Source: an uncultured Clostridia bacterium (GTDB taxonomy: Bacteria; Bacillota; Clostridia; Christensenellales; UBA1242). From it: 64,000 bases of DNA. Positions 43,832-51,511 of this stretch are shown one piece after another. Position numbers and translations under genes: made by a program. Every line of letters begins with the position of its first letter. The first letter of the stretch is position 1. Under the pieces are notes generated by a model, which made no database searches, was not told where the DNA came from, and saw only the letters and a list, made by a program, of their open reading frames with translations. The stretch spans positions 1-64,000 of the forward strand of contig CAKVMH010000002.1 of NCBI GenBank assembly GCA_934772045.1, in the 5' to 3' direction.

Positions 43832-44027
43832 ACGCATTGCTTTTTTTGAAGGGAATCGAATCCCGAGGGGGTGAGTGCGTAAAGCAAACAACAACTGCTT
43901 GTTGTTTGTAGCACGAATTAGCGAGCGACAGCGAAGCGTGGATTGACACGAAGTGGCAGTTCCCTTCACCCGCTCCAACGCATTGCTTTTTTGAAGGGAA
44001 TCGAATCCCGAGGATGTAGTGCGTAAA
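43832..44027 (+). repeat. Element E5 after tRNA-Gly, with direct and inverted tRNA copies
   Basis: A 54-55-bp block holding the tRNA-Gly 3' end, ACGCATTGCTTTTTT and an inverted T-arm (GAAGGGAATCGAATCCC) occurs at 43814-43868 and again at 43960-44013. Between the copies lies TGAGTGCGTAAA (43872-43883), the 33-bp core shared with E4 (43879-43911) and a GCGAGCGACAGCGAAGCG stretch. After the second block TGTAGTGCGTAAA (44015-44027) repeats the end motif. The T-run after the tRNA may also terminate transcription. Confidence 0.85.
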
Positions 44028-44249
44028 GTAAATGATAGAATATGGCAAATTGTGATAAATCTATTTAAATCGTGTTGCAACTTGCTTGCAAAAGCGTGAC
44101 CTATTATTGGAAACAAAGTAATGAAAAGAAACCGCAAAGAAGCAGGTATCTGTTCTGCGGTGTCTTGTCATAAATGTGGGCAATTGCCCATAAATGAAGT
44201 TTGCGTAAATTTATTTAGCAAACGATAGAATAGGGCAAATTGCCCACAT
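44028..44249. other. Gap between tRNA-Gly and tRNA-Arg
   Basis: GCGTAAA...GATAGAATA-GGCAAATTG occurs at 44021-44052 and, altered, at 44209-44242, so part of the E5 flank is duplicated before tRNA-Arg. GGGCAATTGCCC-type palindromes lie at 44177 and 44233. No gene or clear promoter seen. Confidence 0.5.
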
Positions 44250-44326
44250 GCGCCAATAGCTCAGCTGGATAGAGCATCGCCCTTCTAAGGCGGGGGTCGG
44301 GGGTTCGAACCCCTCTTGGCGCACCA
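44250..44326 (+). tRNA. tRNA-Arg(TCT)
   Basis: Acceptor GCGCCAA / TTGGCGC, anticodon loop CTTCTAA giving TCT, T-stem GGGGG / CCCTC with T-loop TTCGAAC, discriminator A, CCA. Confidence 0.96.
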
Positions 44327-44506
44327 CTCGAAAGCACAAGTATTAGCAACTTGTGTTTTCTTATTAATAACGCAAATATATGGGGTTCGAACCGAGGTTC
44401 GCTTCCTGTCGGAGCCGGACCGCAATCATAGATTGCTCCCGTTCGTTTGCTAAAAACTTGCCACTGGCAACTTTTCTTAACGCACTCACCCCCTCTTGGC
44501 GCACCA
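44327..44506 (+). repeat. Element E6 after tRNA-Arg
   Basis: The tRNA 3' end CCCCTCTTGGCGCACCA (44310-44326) is repeated at 44490-44506. Between are a hairpin CACAAGT / ACTTGTG with TTTT, a T-arm-like GGGGTTCGAACC (44382-44393) and about 95 bp of different sequence ending in TTAACGCACTCA (44477-44488), the end motif of the other elements in the opposite orientation to E5. Confidence 0.78.
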
Positions 44507-44512
44507 TCGTCG

Positions 44513-44542
44513 CAACTCGGCTTATTAGTCGGGTTGTTTTTT
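44513..44542 (+). terminator. Terminator after the tRNA-Arg element
   Basis: CAACTCG pairs with CGGGTTG (one G-U) and is followed by six T. Confidence 0.7.
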
Positions 44543-44768
44543 CTAAAGATATTATTGGGTGCTTTGTTGTTACTTAAATTTTAAGTTTAATGTGTTTGGG
44601 GCAGAATGTGTATCTTTAACATGTAAACACAATCGAAGATAAAGGAAATCGAGTAAAACAATAGTTAGATTAATTTATGCGGACATAAAATCTAGGATAA
44701 ATATTGCGATAAATATTGCGCTAAGTAAATTTTTGTGATATACTATTTCAAATAAAAGGATAGTTAGA

Positions 44769-45143
44769 ATGGATATTGTAGGAAAATTTAAGAATGGAAC
44801 AATCACAGTTTCTAATTTACAAACAGAAGAAGGCGAACATAAATGCCACTTTAAATTTGATATAACATTTGCAACCACTTGTTTTTCATATACTTATCAT
44901 TTTGGGGAAACAGTGTTTTTCAGCATGTATGATTTTATAAATAAGAAACAAGAAAAATTGCAAGATGAAAATTCTATTGATAATTATTTGGAATTGACAA
45001 AAGATTATTTTGGAATAAACGTTAATCAAAAGGGTGCGAAATTAGATGTTAAAGTGCTTTTTGACCCTTGGGAAGACAAAGACAAATTAAAAGATTTTTT
45101 AATCGAACTTAAAGCTGGCTGTGAAGTTGTTGAGCAACAATAG
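44769..45143 (+). CDS. Hypothetical protein, 124 residues
   Basis: Mixed alpha/beta protein, acidic, with FKFDITFATTCFSYTYHFGE as a central beta segment and a helical C-terminus. No signal peptide. SD AAAGGA. It resembles small immunity-like or stress-like proteins in size only; I do not recognise it. Confidence 0.7.
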   Translation: MDIVGKFKNGTITVSNLQTEEGEHKCHFKFDITFATTCFSYTYHFGETVFFSMYDFINKKQEKLQDENSIDNYLELTKDYFGINVNQKGAKLDVKVLFDPWEDKDKLKDFLIELKAGCEVVEQQ

Positions 45144-45167
45144 GCAAAAACTACTCGTAGTTATTAT

Positions 45168-45383
45168 TTGGAAGAAATTAGTAAGTATCAAAAATTGTGG
45201 AAATATATTTTAAGCAGTGGCAAAAGTGAAATTGTGCTTTCATTTGAAGATGTGAAGCGCATTTACGGATTTGAAATTGACCACTCGTTTTTGCGTTATA
45301 AGAAAGAGTTGAACGATTTTGGATATGAGGTTAACAAAATTTCATTGAAAAATAAAACAATATGTTTTAACAAGGTAGTTTAG
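45168..45383 (+). CDS. Small conserved-type protein, 71 residues (DUF7662-like)
   Basis: Sequence KYQKLWKYILSSGKSEIVLS followed by FEDVKRIYGFEIDHSFLRYK fits a compact family in which (K/Y)xxLWxYI and a short SFxEI(E/K)xIxGFxI helix recur. There is no ATG; TTG at 45168 is the only sensible start and has no good ribosome site, so translation may depend on coupling to the gene 25 bp upstream, or the 5' end may be damaged. Confidence 0.6.
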   Translation: MEEISKYQKLWKYILSSGKSEIVLSFEDVKRIYGFEIDHSFLRYKKELNDFGYEVNKISLKNKTICFNKVV

Positions 45384-45398
45384 AAATGAGAGTGTAAA

Positions 45399-45944
45399 AT
45401 GAAATATATAGTTTTGCTTCGTGGGATAAACATAAGTGGCAAAAACAAGATAGCTATGTCTCAGCTTAAATCGGTTTTGGAAGGAAATGGGTTTAAAAAT
45501 GTTGCGACTGTTCTCAATAGTGGTAATGTTATCCTTGGAACTGATGTTACAAGCAAAGAAATTTTGGGGCAAATGGTTTTTGATGTTATAAAAGAGAATT
45601 TTCAACTTGAAATTCCAGTTTACATAACAACACAAGATGAAATTGAAGAAGTGTTAAAAAACAGACCTGAATGGTGGGGTACGTGCGACAAAAATGTTTA
45701 CGACAACCTTATTTTTATAATACCGCCTGCGACCTTTGATGAAATTTACACAACAGTAGGCGAACCTAGCAAAGATATAGATAAAATTAAAGAATATAAA
45801 AACCACATTTTTTGGTCTTTTGATTTAAAAAATTATAGAAAATCAAATTGGTGGATAAAAACCGCCAGCACTAACATTAAAGATAAAATTACAATAAGAA
45901 CTGCCAACACAATCAAAAAAGTGCTGGATATGTGTAAAAAATAG
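45399..45944 (+). CDS. DUF1697-family protein
   Basis: 181 residues. YIVLLRGINISGKNKIAMSQL at the N-terminus, GFKNVATVLNSGNVI, and the C-terminal NWWIKTASTNIKDKITIRTANT are typical of DUF1697, a widespread family of unknown function. The SD is weak (GAGAG). Follows the 71-residue gene by 15 bp. Confidence 0.88.
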   Translation: MKYIVLLRGINISGKNKIAMSQLKSVLEGNGFKNVATVLNSGNVILGTDVTSKEILGQMVFDVIKENFQLEIPVYITTQDEIEEVLKNRPEWWGTCDKNVYDNLIFIIPPATFDEIYTTVGEPSKDIDKIKEYKNHIFWSFDLKNYRKSNWWIKTASTNIKDKITIRTANTIKKVLDMCKK

Positions 45945-45974
45945 TATTGTAAACAAAAAATTAGATAAAATAAA

Positions 45975-46006
45975 CAAAAAACATAGGCTTTAAACCTATG
46001 TTTTTT
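45975..46006. terminator. Bidirectional terminator
   Basis: Perfect 12-bp arms AAAAAACATAGG / CCTATGTTTTTT between convergent genes. Confidence 0.9.
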
Positions 46007-46016
46007 TAATTTTAAA

Positions 46017-46811
46017 TTAAGCGGACGCTTTTGGAGAAGCAAGTTTGCGCATGGCTTTAAGCCTTGAAGTAAATTCAGCGTCTGAGATTTTGTGTTTTTC
46101 CTTTTGAAGGCTTAAAAGCAATAGATATTCGTTTTGAACAAAGCGTTTTAAACGTTTGGTTTGTTTGCTAAATTCGGTTGCGCTAGGCTCATCACCCAAA
46201 GTGTTGGCAGTTTCAAGTTTTAAATCTGCCACAAGGGATTTGTTAAGGCTGTCCAACGCGGTTTGCATGCCGTCGAAAGCATTGAAACTTTTGATGTCCA
46301 TGATAGAATCAAAAGTAGATTTAAGTTCGTCATAACCATCAGTTTTATAAATCTTCAACAAGGCGTTGTCGTCCATAAGGCCAAGCAAAACACCAAATTG
46401 CCTTGTAAGGTTACAAAGTTCAACGCTCGCTGGGTTTTCATTTTTCCTTTTAAGCAAGCGCTCAACCGAGATTTCGGTTAAACCCTCATTTAGGGCAGAG
46501 CAAATTTCCTTGTTGTTGTCATGCTTAAAGTTGACAACTAAGCCAGTTTGATAAGCGGAAACATAAGGGTAGACAGCCGTGCGGATATGTTCCATTTCAT
46601 GGAAAACAGCCCATTCAACATCTTCAACCAATTCAGGGTTGATAAAAAGTGTGTTACTTGCAAAATTTGCATAATGCGCCTTTGCGTTTACAGAATTTGA
46701 CTTAACCAGTTCAATTTCCACATCATAACATTGTTCGGGCAGTTTGCCGAATTGCTTTTCCGCCAGTTTGATGTAAAGATTGACTAAATTTTCCACTTGC
46801 TTGTGTTCCAT
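46017..46811 (-). CDS. Putative zinc metallopeptidase (HExxH, gluzincin-like)
   Basis: 264 residues from the ATG at 46811 (SD GGGGGG; 12 residues shorter than the longest frame). FHEMEHIRTAV at about 83-93 is an HExxH zinc motif; about 30 residues later ALNEGLTE supplies a possible third ligand Glu, the arrangement of gluzincins. No signal peptide, so it would act in the cytoplasm. The C-terminal third is a charged helical region. Substrate unknown; a non-proteolytic relic is also possible. Confidence 0.65.
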   Translation of the reverse strand: MEHKQVENLVNLYIKLAEKQFGKLPEQCYDVEIELVKSNSVNAKAHYANFASNTLFINPELVEDVEWAVFHEMEHIRTAVYPYVSAYQTGLVVNFKHDNNKEICSALNEGLTEISVERLLKRKNENPASVELCNLTRQFGVLLGLMDDNALLKIYKTDGYDELKSTFDSIMDIKSFNAFDGMQTALDSLNKSLVADLKLETANTLGDEPSATEFSKQTKRLKRFVQNEYLLLLSLQKEKHKISDAEFTSRLKAMRKLASPKASA

Positions 46812-47192
46812 AATCCCCCCTAAACCAAATTGTTGCCATTTAAGCAAAATTGATGCCTTTGCAGAGAATTTATTGTGTTTTTAATAAACATCAAAAGTAT
46901 GAGATGTTCCTAAGCTAACAATTTACTTAATTTTACATTTTCTTTTTTGTAATGTCAACTTTATCAAGTTTATTTTAAAAAATGTTTGTATGTGAAACAA
47001 ACAAGCATAAAAACATTTTGCAATTTAGTTGCATTTAATTTTAAAATGATTGTAAAATAACTTAGCAAATAGCGAACAAGTTTAATTGTTTGATAGTGTA
47101 AAATTTTCTGCTTATTTTGCACATTAAAAAGCAAAAATTTTGTAAATATTTAAGGTTAAAATTAACACCAATCATAAAACAAAAGGAGAGAT
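46812..47192. other. Intergenic gap, no gene seen
   Basis: AT-rich; holds the upstream regions of two divergent genes. No clear consensus promoter found. AAAAGGAGAG before 47193 is the ABC exporter ribosome site. Confidence 0.5.
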
Positions 47193-49730
47193 ATGTTAGA
47201 ACTTGTAGGGATAAAGAAAGAATATAAATTAAAAGACCAGTCGGTTATGGCACTTAAAGGCATTGATTTAGTTTTCCGTCGTAATGAGTTTGCTTCAATT
47301 TTGGGACCTAGCGGGTGTGGCAAAACAACGCTTTTAAACATCATTGGTGGGCTTGACCGTTATTCAGAAGGTGACCTTATAATAGACGGCGTTTCCACAA
47401 AGCAGTTTAAAGACAAAGATTGGGATAATTACCGCAACCATCGTGTTGGGTTTGTTTTTCAAAGTTACAACCTTATTCCACACCAAACCGTGCTTGAAAA
47501 TGTTGAACTTGCATTGACGCTGAGTGGTATTAAGAAAAAGGAACGCCGTGCGCGTGCCATTGAAGTGTTGAATAAGGTGGGGTTAGGCGATAAGTTAAAA
47601 TCAAAGCCGAACCAACTTTCAGGCGGACAAATGCAAAGGGTTGCCATTGCGCGTGCATTGGTTAACGACCCAGAAATCATTTTGGCAGATGAACCAACAG
47701 GCGCATTGGACAGCAAAACAAGTGTGCAAATTATGGAACTTTTGAAAGAAGTTAGCAAGGACCGTTTGGTTATTATGGTTACGCACAACCCTGAATTGGC
47801 AATGAAATACAGCACCCGCATAGTTCGTTTTTTAGACGGCGAATTGGTTGAAGATAGTGCGCCATACTCTCACGCAGAAGCGGAAAAAGAGATTGAAAAA
47901 CACAAACAACAAAAGCAGGCCGAAGAAATTAATTTTAAGAAAACAGAAAAGAAAAAGTCCATGTCGTTCTTCACAGCATTAGGTTTAAGTTTTAAAAATA
48001 TGCTCACTAAAAAAGGGCGCACGCTTATGGTTGCTTTTGCGGGGAGCATAGGCATTATTGGCATTGCACTCATTTTGGCAACCAGCGCTGGAATGACTGG
48101 CTACATCAACCGCATGCAAAGTGAAAGCTTGGCAAGTTATCCAATATCGGTCACTTCGGTGGCAGTTGACTTAAATAGCCTCCAAAATGGCGTAAACTCA
48201 CGCGGGGAAAGGGGCGAAAAAGTTGCCGATGACGAGCTTTCCATTTATGACATGAAAGAAATGCTTACAAGTTATGGCAGTTACAATTATATTAGCGACG
48301 CTTTTGTTGAAAAGGTTAAAAATCATTATAACGAGCCACAAAATAAGGACTTGTTGAACGAATTAAAAATAAGTTACGCAAGCAACATGTATTTTGTGAC
48401 CGATTACACAGCGTCTGGCGCAACCATGAAATTCCCGATAAGCAACATTCCAACCACAAGCGTGCTTAACGGCACCACAACTTCTTCATTTTTTGAAGCG
48501 CTAGAAAATGAGAACTATGTTCGCGGGTTGTATGATGTTATTGGCAATTATCCAACACAAGCAAACGAATTGGCATTGGTTTTAAATTCGCGCTCAGTTG
48601 CCAACCATGAACTGCAAGCACTGGGCATTGAAACATCGAGTGAAAGTAAAACCATCAAGTTGGACACAATTATTAACCAAAAGACCTATAAATTATTGTT
48701 TAATGATGCGTATTACAACACGGACGGAAGCCCAAAATTAAATTTTGCAAGTTTGACCGATGTGAGTTCAATTGTCGCAAACAATGCAACCCTAATGGAA
48801 CTTTATAACGACACAAACACAAAAGAATTGAAAATAACAGGCGCCTTAATTTTAAAGGACGACGCAAGCGGAAGCATATTTTCAAATGGGATAATGTATT
48901 CACGCGCTTTGGCGGAAGAATATCACACTAATTGCAAGCAATCGGCAGTGGTTAGCAATTTGAAAGCGACAACTTTAACCGATAAAACTGCCACATTGAA
49001 ATTGCCATATAAGGTTAATATCAGCGAACTTAAATATTTCACAGAAGGCACAATTTACGAATTTAACACCTTGCAAGAAATGGTAAACATGCTTACAAGT
49101 GAGCAACTTAACATTAACCTAACCGACGATGAATTGGTAGATTTATATCTTCAAATGTATGGCGCAAGCAGTGTGCCAACTGGTATTTATTTCTATTGTA
49201 AATCGTTTGAAGCAAAGGACAATTTAACCGCCTTAATCGACGATTGGAACAGCAATAACACAATTAAAATTGTTTATAACGACAGTTCACAAATGCTTAC
49301 AAACATGCTTGGCAACATTGTCAACATCATAAGTTATGTCCTTGTTGCGTTTGCTGGCATTTCGCTTGTGGTAAGTAGCATTATGATTGCAATTATCACT
49401 TACACATCGGTCATTGAGCGCACTAAGGAAATTGGCGTACTTAGAAGCGTTGGCGCTTCAAAACGCGATGTTTCACGCGTGTTTAATGCGGAAACAATTA
49501 TCATAGGCTTGCTCGCCGGTGTGATTGGCATTGCAATATCAGGGCTTTTAAGCATTGTCCTTTCAGTTGTGTTAAAGGCACTTACTGGGGTGGCGGGCTT
49601 AGTGCAATTGAAAGCCCTTACAAGCCTAATTTTAATTGCAATTAGCGTACTTTTAACATTCGTCGCAGGGCTAATCCCAGCCAAGATTGCTTCAAAGAAA
49701 GACCCAGTGTTGGCATTAAGAACAGAGTAG
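47193..49730 (+). CDS. MacB-like ABC transporter, ATPase fused to FtsX permease
   Basis: 845 residues. The N-terminal ATPase (1-225) has GPSGCGKT at 38-45, the Q-loop FVFQSYN, LSGGQMQRVAIARAL and ILADEPTGALD. A charged linker leads to the first membrane helix (about 278-300), a large extracellular domain (about 310-700), and three C-terminal helices with the FtsX signature ERTKEIGVLRSVGASKRDV. This is the mechanotransmission type that moves lipoproteins, peptides or antibiotics out or across the envelope. The extracellular domain is unusually long and unmatched. Single-gene transporter; SD AAAAGGAGAG. Confidence 0.92.
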   Translation: MLELVGIKKEYKLKDQSVMALKGIDLVFRRNEFASILGPSGCGKTTLLNIIGGLDRYSEGDLIIDGVSTKQFKDKDWDNYRNHRVGFVFQSYNLIPHQTVLENVELALTLSGIKKKERRARAIEVLNKVGLGDKLKSKPNQLSGGQMQRVAIARALVNDPEIILADEPTGALDSKTSVQIMELLKEVSKDRLVIMVTHNPELAMKYSTRIVRFLDGELVEDSAPYSHAEAEKEIEKHKQQKQAEEINFKKTEKKKSMSFFTALGLSFKNMLTKKGRTLMVAFAGSIGIIGIALILATSAGMTGYINRMQSESLASYPISVTSVAVDLNSLQNGVNSRGERGEKVADDELSIYDMKEMLTSYGSYNYISDAFVEKVKNHYNEPQNKDLLNELKISYASNMYFVTDYTASGATMKFPISNIPTTSVLNGTTTSSFFEALENENYVRGLYDVIGNYPTQANELALVLNSRSVANHELQALGIETSSESKTIKLDTIINQKTYKLLFNDAYYNTDGSPKLNFASLTDVSSIVANNATLMELYNDTNTKELKITGALILKDDASGSIFSNGIMYSRALAEEYHTNCKQSAVVSNLKATTLTDKTATLKLPYKVNISELKYFTEGTIYEFNTLQEMVNMLTSEQLNINLTDDELVDLYLQMYGASSVPTGIYFYCKSFEAKDNLTALIDDWNSNNTIKIVYNDSSQMLTNMLGNIVNIISYVLVAFAGISLVVSSIMIAIITYTSVIERTKEIGVLRSVGASKRDVSRVFNAETIIIGLLAGVIGIAISGLLSIVLSVVLKALTGVAGLVQLKALTSLILIAISVLLTFVAGLIPAKIASKKDPVLALRTE

Positions 49731-49741
49731 AAAATTATAGT

Positions 49742-49774
49742 GAAAAAAAGATGTGCACTTGCATGTCTTTTTTG
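49742..49774 (+). terminator. Terminator of the ABC transporter gene
   Basis: AAAAAAGA-TGTGCA pairs imperfectly with GCATGTCTTTTTT around a short loop. Confidence 0.6.
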
Positions 49775-49828
49775 CTTGCTAAATTAAAAAAATTTACATA
49801 GAATAATTACAGTATATTAAGGTGGTTT

Positions 49829-51109
49829 ATGGCGAAATATAAAAGTTTAGATTTGCCTTTTGGTGGCAAATTTTATTATGTCAAAAACAGATTAACTAAG
49901 TCAACAATGGTTAAACTGCAATTTTTATGTGGTGCAAGGGAAGATACAATTCCAGGGTTGGCTCATTTCACTGAGCACATGTTTTTTACAGGCACAAAAG
50001 AAAAGGACAAAAAGCAAATCAGTAAACAGTATTTTGATTTTATCAACACAAACGCTTTCACAAACGGCACCGAAATTTGCTTTGTTGGCAATGTTTTTAC
50101 AAATGAGTTTTCTTCCTATTTAGACACTGTAACGGAAATGATAACAAAATCAACATTTAGTGCGAAAAATGTTAGCGCTGAAATACCAGTTGTTCAACAA
50201 GAAATTGCAAAAAGTAAAGACAAATATAACCGCTGGGCTGGTGAAAACAACAATTACAACTTGCTTAAAAATTTGGCACTTAAAAACCATGTTTTGGGCA
50301 ATGAAAAGTCAGTTGCAAGCATAAGAAGCAACGATGTAAAAAATTATGTTAAAAAGTATTTTATTGCAAACAATTTGCAAGCATATGTTTCAAGCCCAAT
50401 GAGCATTGGCAAGGTTAAAAAATTGCTTACGCGTTTTGCACACAGCATTCCACATAGGGCAGATTTTGTGCCACTTCCTATGATATACTCTGACATTAAA
50501 GACGATAGTTTTTATAAGATTGAAAACAAAGACATCAATAAAACCTACTTGTTTTTAAATTTTGCATTTAACCGCAATTATATGGAACGTGATTATAAGA
50601 CAAAATGTGGTGCAGTTCGTTCAATGATAAACGATTTTACAGACGGCATACAAAAACAAATGCGCCTTGAAAAGAGTTTGGTTTATGGTTGCGGGTTTTC
50701 TTTTAGCTACTATTTGACGCAGGCGGTTGCAACACTCAGCACCGAATGTGAAAAGGGCAATATAAATGACATCATCAAAACAACTGCCGACTACATCAAA
50801 GGTAAATTGAAAGATGGTTTTACACAAGCGGAACTAGATAAATTTAAACGCGAATGGAAATATGGCGATGCAGTTGAAGAACCACGCGCAACAAGATATA
50901 TAAACAATTTAGACACGCTTGCACTATATGGCAATGTGCGTAAGAAAAAATATATTGACCGAATTATAAAAGATTTAACCATAGATGAATGTAACACAAT
51001 TTTCCGTGAAATTTTTGCTTCCCCACGCGTAAGCTTAACAACATATGGCGACGCCACCACAAAAGATGTTATGAGCAAGGCAGAGTTTAAAAAATTGTTT
51101 AAGTTTTAA
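49829..51109 (+). CDS. M16-family (insulinase-like) metallopeptidase
   Basis: 426 residues. The inverted zinc motif HFTEH (HxxEH) is at about 47-51, followed about 77 residues later by the third ligand in QQEIAK. The C-terminal half is the second M16 domain, with a basic-aromatic FSFSYYLTQAVATLS segment. Such half-size M16 proteins act as dimers on peptides in the cytoplasm; a partner M16 gene is not adjacent. SD AAGGTGG. Confidence 0.87.
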   Translation: MAKYKSLDLPFGGKFYYVKNRLTKSTMVKLQFLCGAREDTIPGLAHFTEHMFFTGTKEKDKKQISKQYFDFINTNAFTNGTEICFVGNVFTNEFSSYLDTVTEMITKSTFSAKNVSAEIPVVQQEIAKSKDKYNRWAGENNNYNLLKNLALKNHVLGNEKSVASIRSNDVKNYVKKYFIANNLQAYVSSPMSIGKVKKLLTRFAHSIPHRADFVPLPMIYSDIKDDSFYKIENKDINKTYLFLNFAFNRNYMERDYKTKCGAVRSMINDFTDGIQKQMRLEKSLVYGCGFSFSYYLTQAVATLSTECEKGNINDIIKTTADYIKGKLKDGFTQAELDKFKREWKYGDAVEEPRATRYINNLDTLALYGNVRKKKYIDRIIKDLTIDECNTIFREIFASPRVSLTTYGDATTKDVMSKAEFKKLFKF

Positions 51110-51204
51110 TTTTTTACGCGCAAGCATAACATAAATTGTGTAATAGATAGTGGTAAATGAATTTTAAAAAAGTTTGTCGAAATGGCAAAAGGTAAAATTT
51201 TTGC

Positions 51205-51232
51205 TTGACAATCTTTTTTTTTGTGGTATACT
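51205..51232 (+). promoter_or_regulatory. Promoter of the RNase J gene
   Basis: TTGACA, 16 nt, TATACT, giving a 5' leader of about 270 nt. Confidence 0.75.
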
Positions 51233-51238
51233 AATTTT

Positions 51239-51511
51239 AAGATTTATATTTTTGTAACTTAATATTTGTAGGGGTACAAACGATAAAATGTAAGTTTTTT
51301 ACGCGCATTTTTGCTTTTTGGCGTTTAAATTTCGTTTTAATTTAGTTACATTGTATTGAAAAATCGATTATTGTAAATTTCAACAAAACACTCTTTTAAA
51401 GTTGTTTTCTTGCAAATTACAATGAAATATATTTACATGAGAAATTGTTTTCTTAAATCAACACTAAGTTACACATAATGTGTAAAATTAAATAAAATAA
51501 AAGGAGAATAT
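51239..51511 (+). other. Long 5' leader of rnjA
   Basis: Unusually long untranslated leader with AT-rich sequence, a GTTACA...TGTAAC-type pairing and AAAAGGAG before the start. It could hold an RNase cleavage or autoregulation site; no known riboswitch was recognised. Confidence 0.4.

Noticed and set aside
43800..44137. Open frames on the minus strand over tRNA-Gly and E5
   Set aside because: They arise from the repeated tRNA 3' ends and have no ribosome site.
51239..51511. Riboswitch in the rnjA leader
   Set aside because: No known aptamer core was recognised, only AT-rich sequence and weak pairings.
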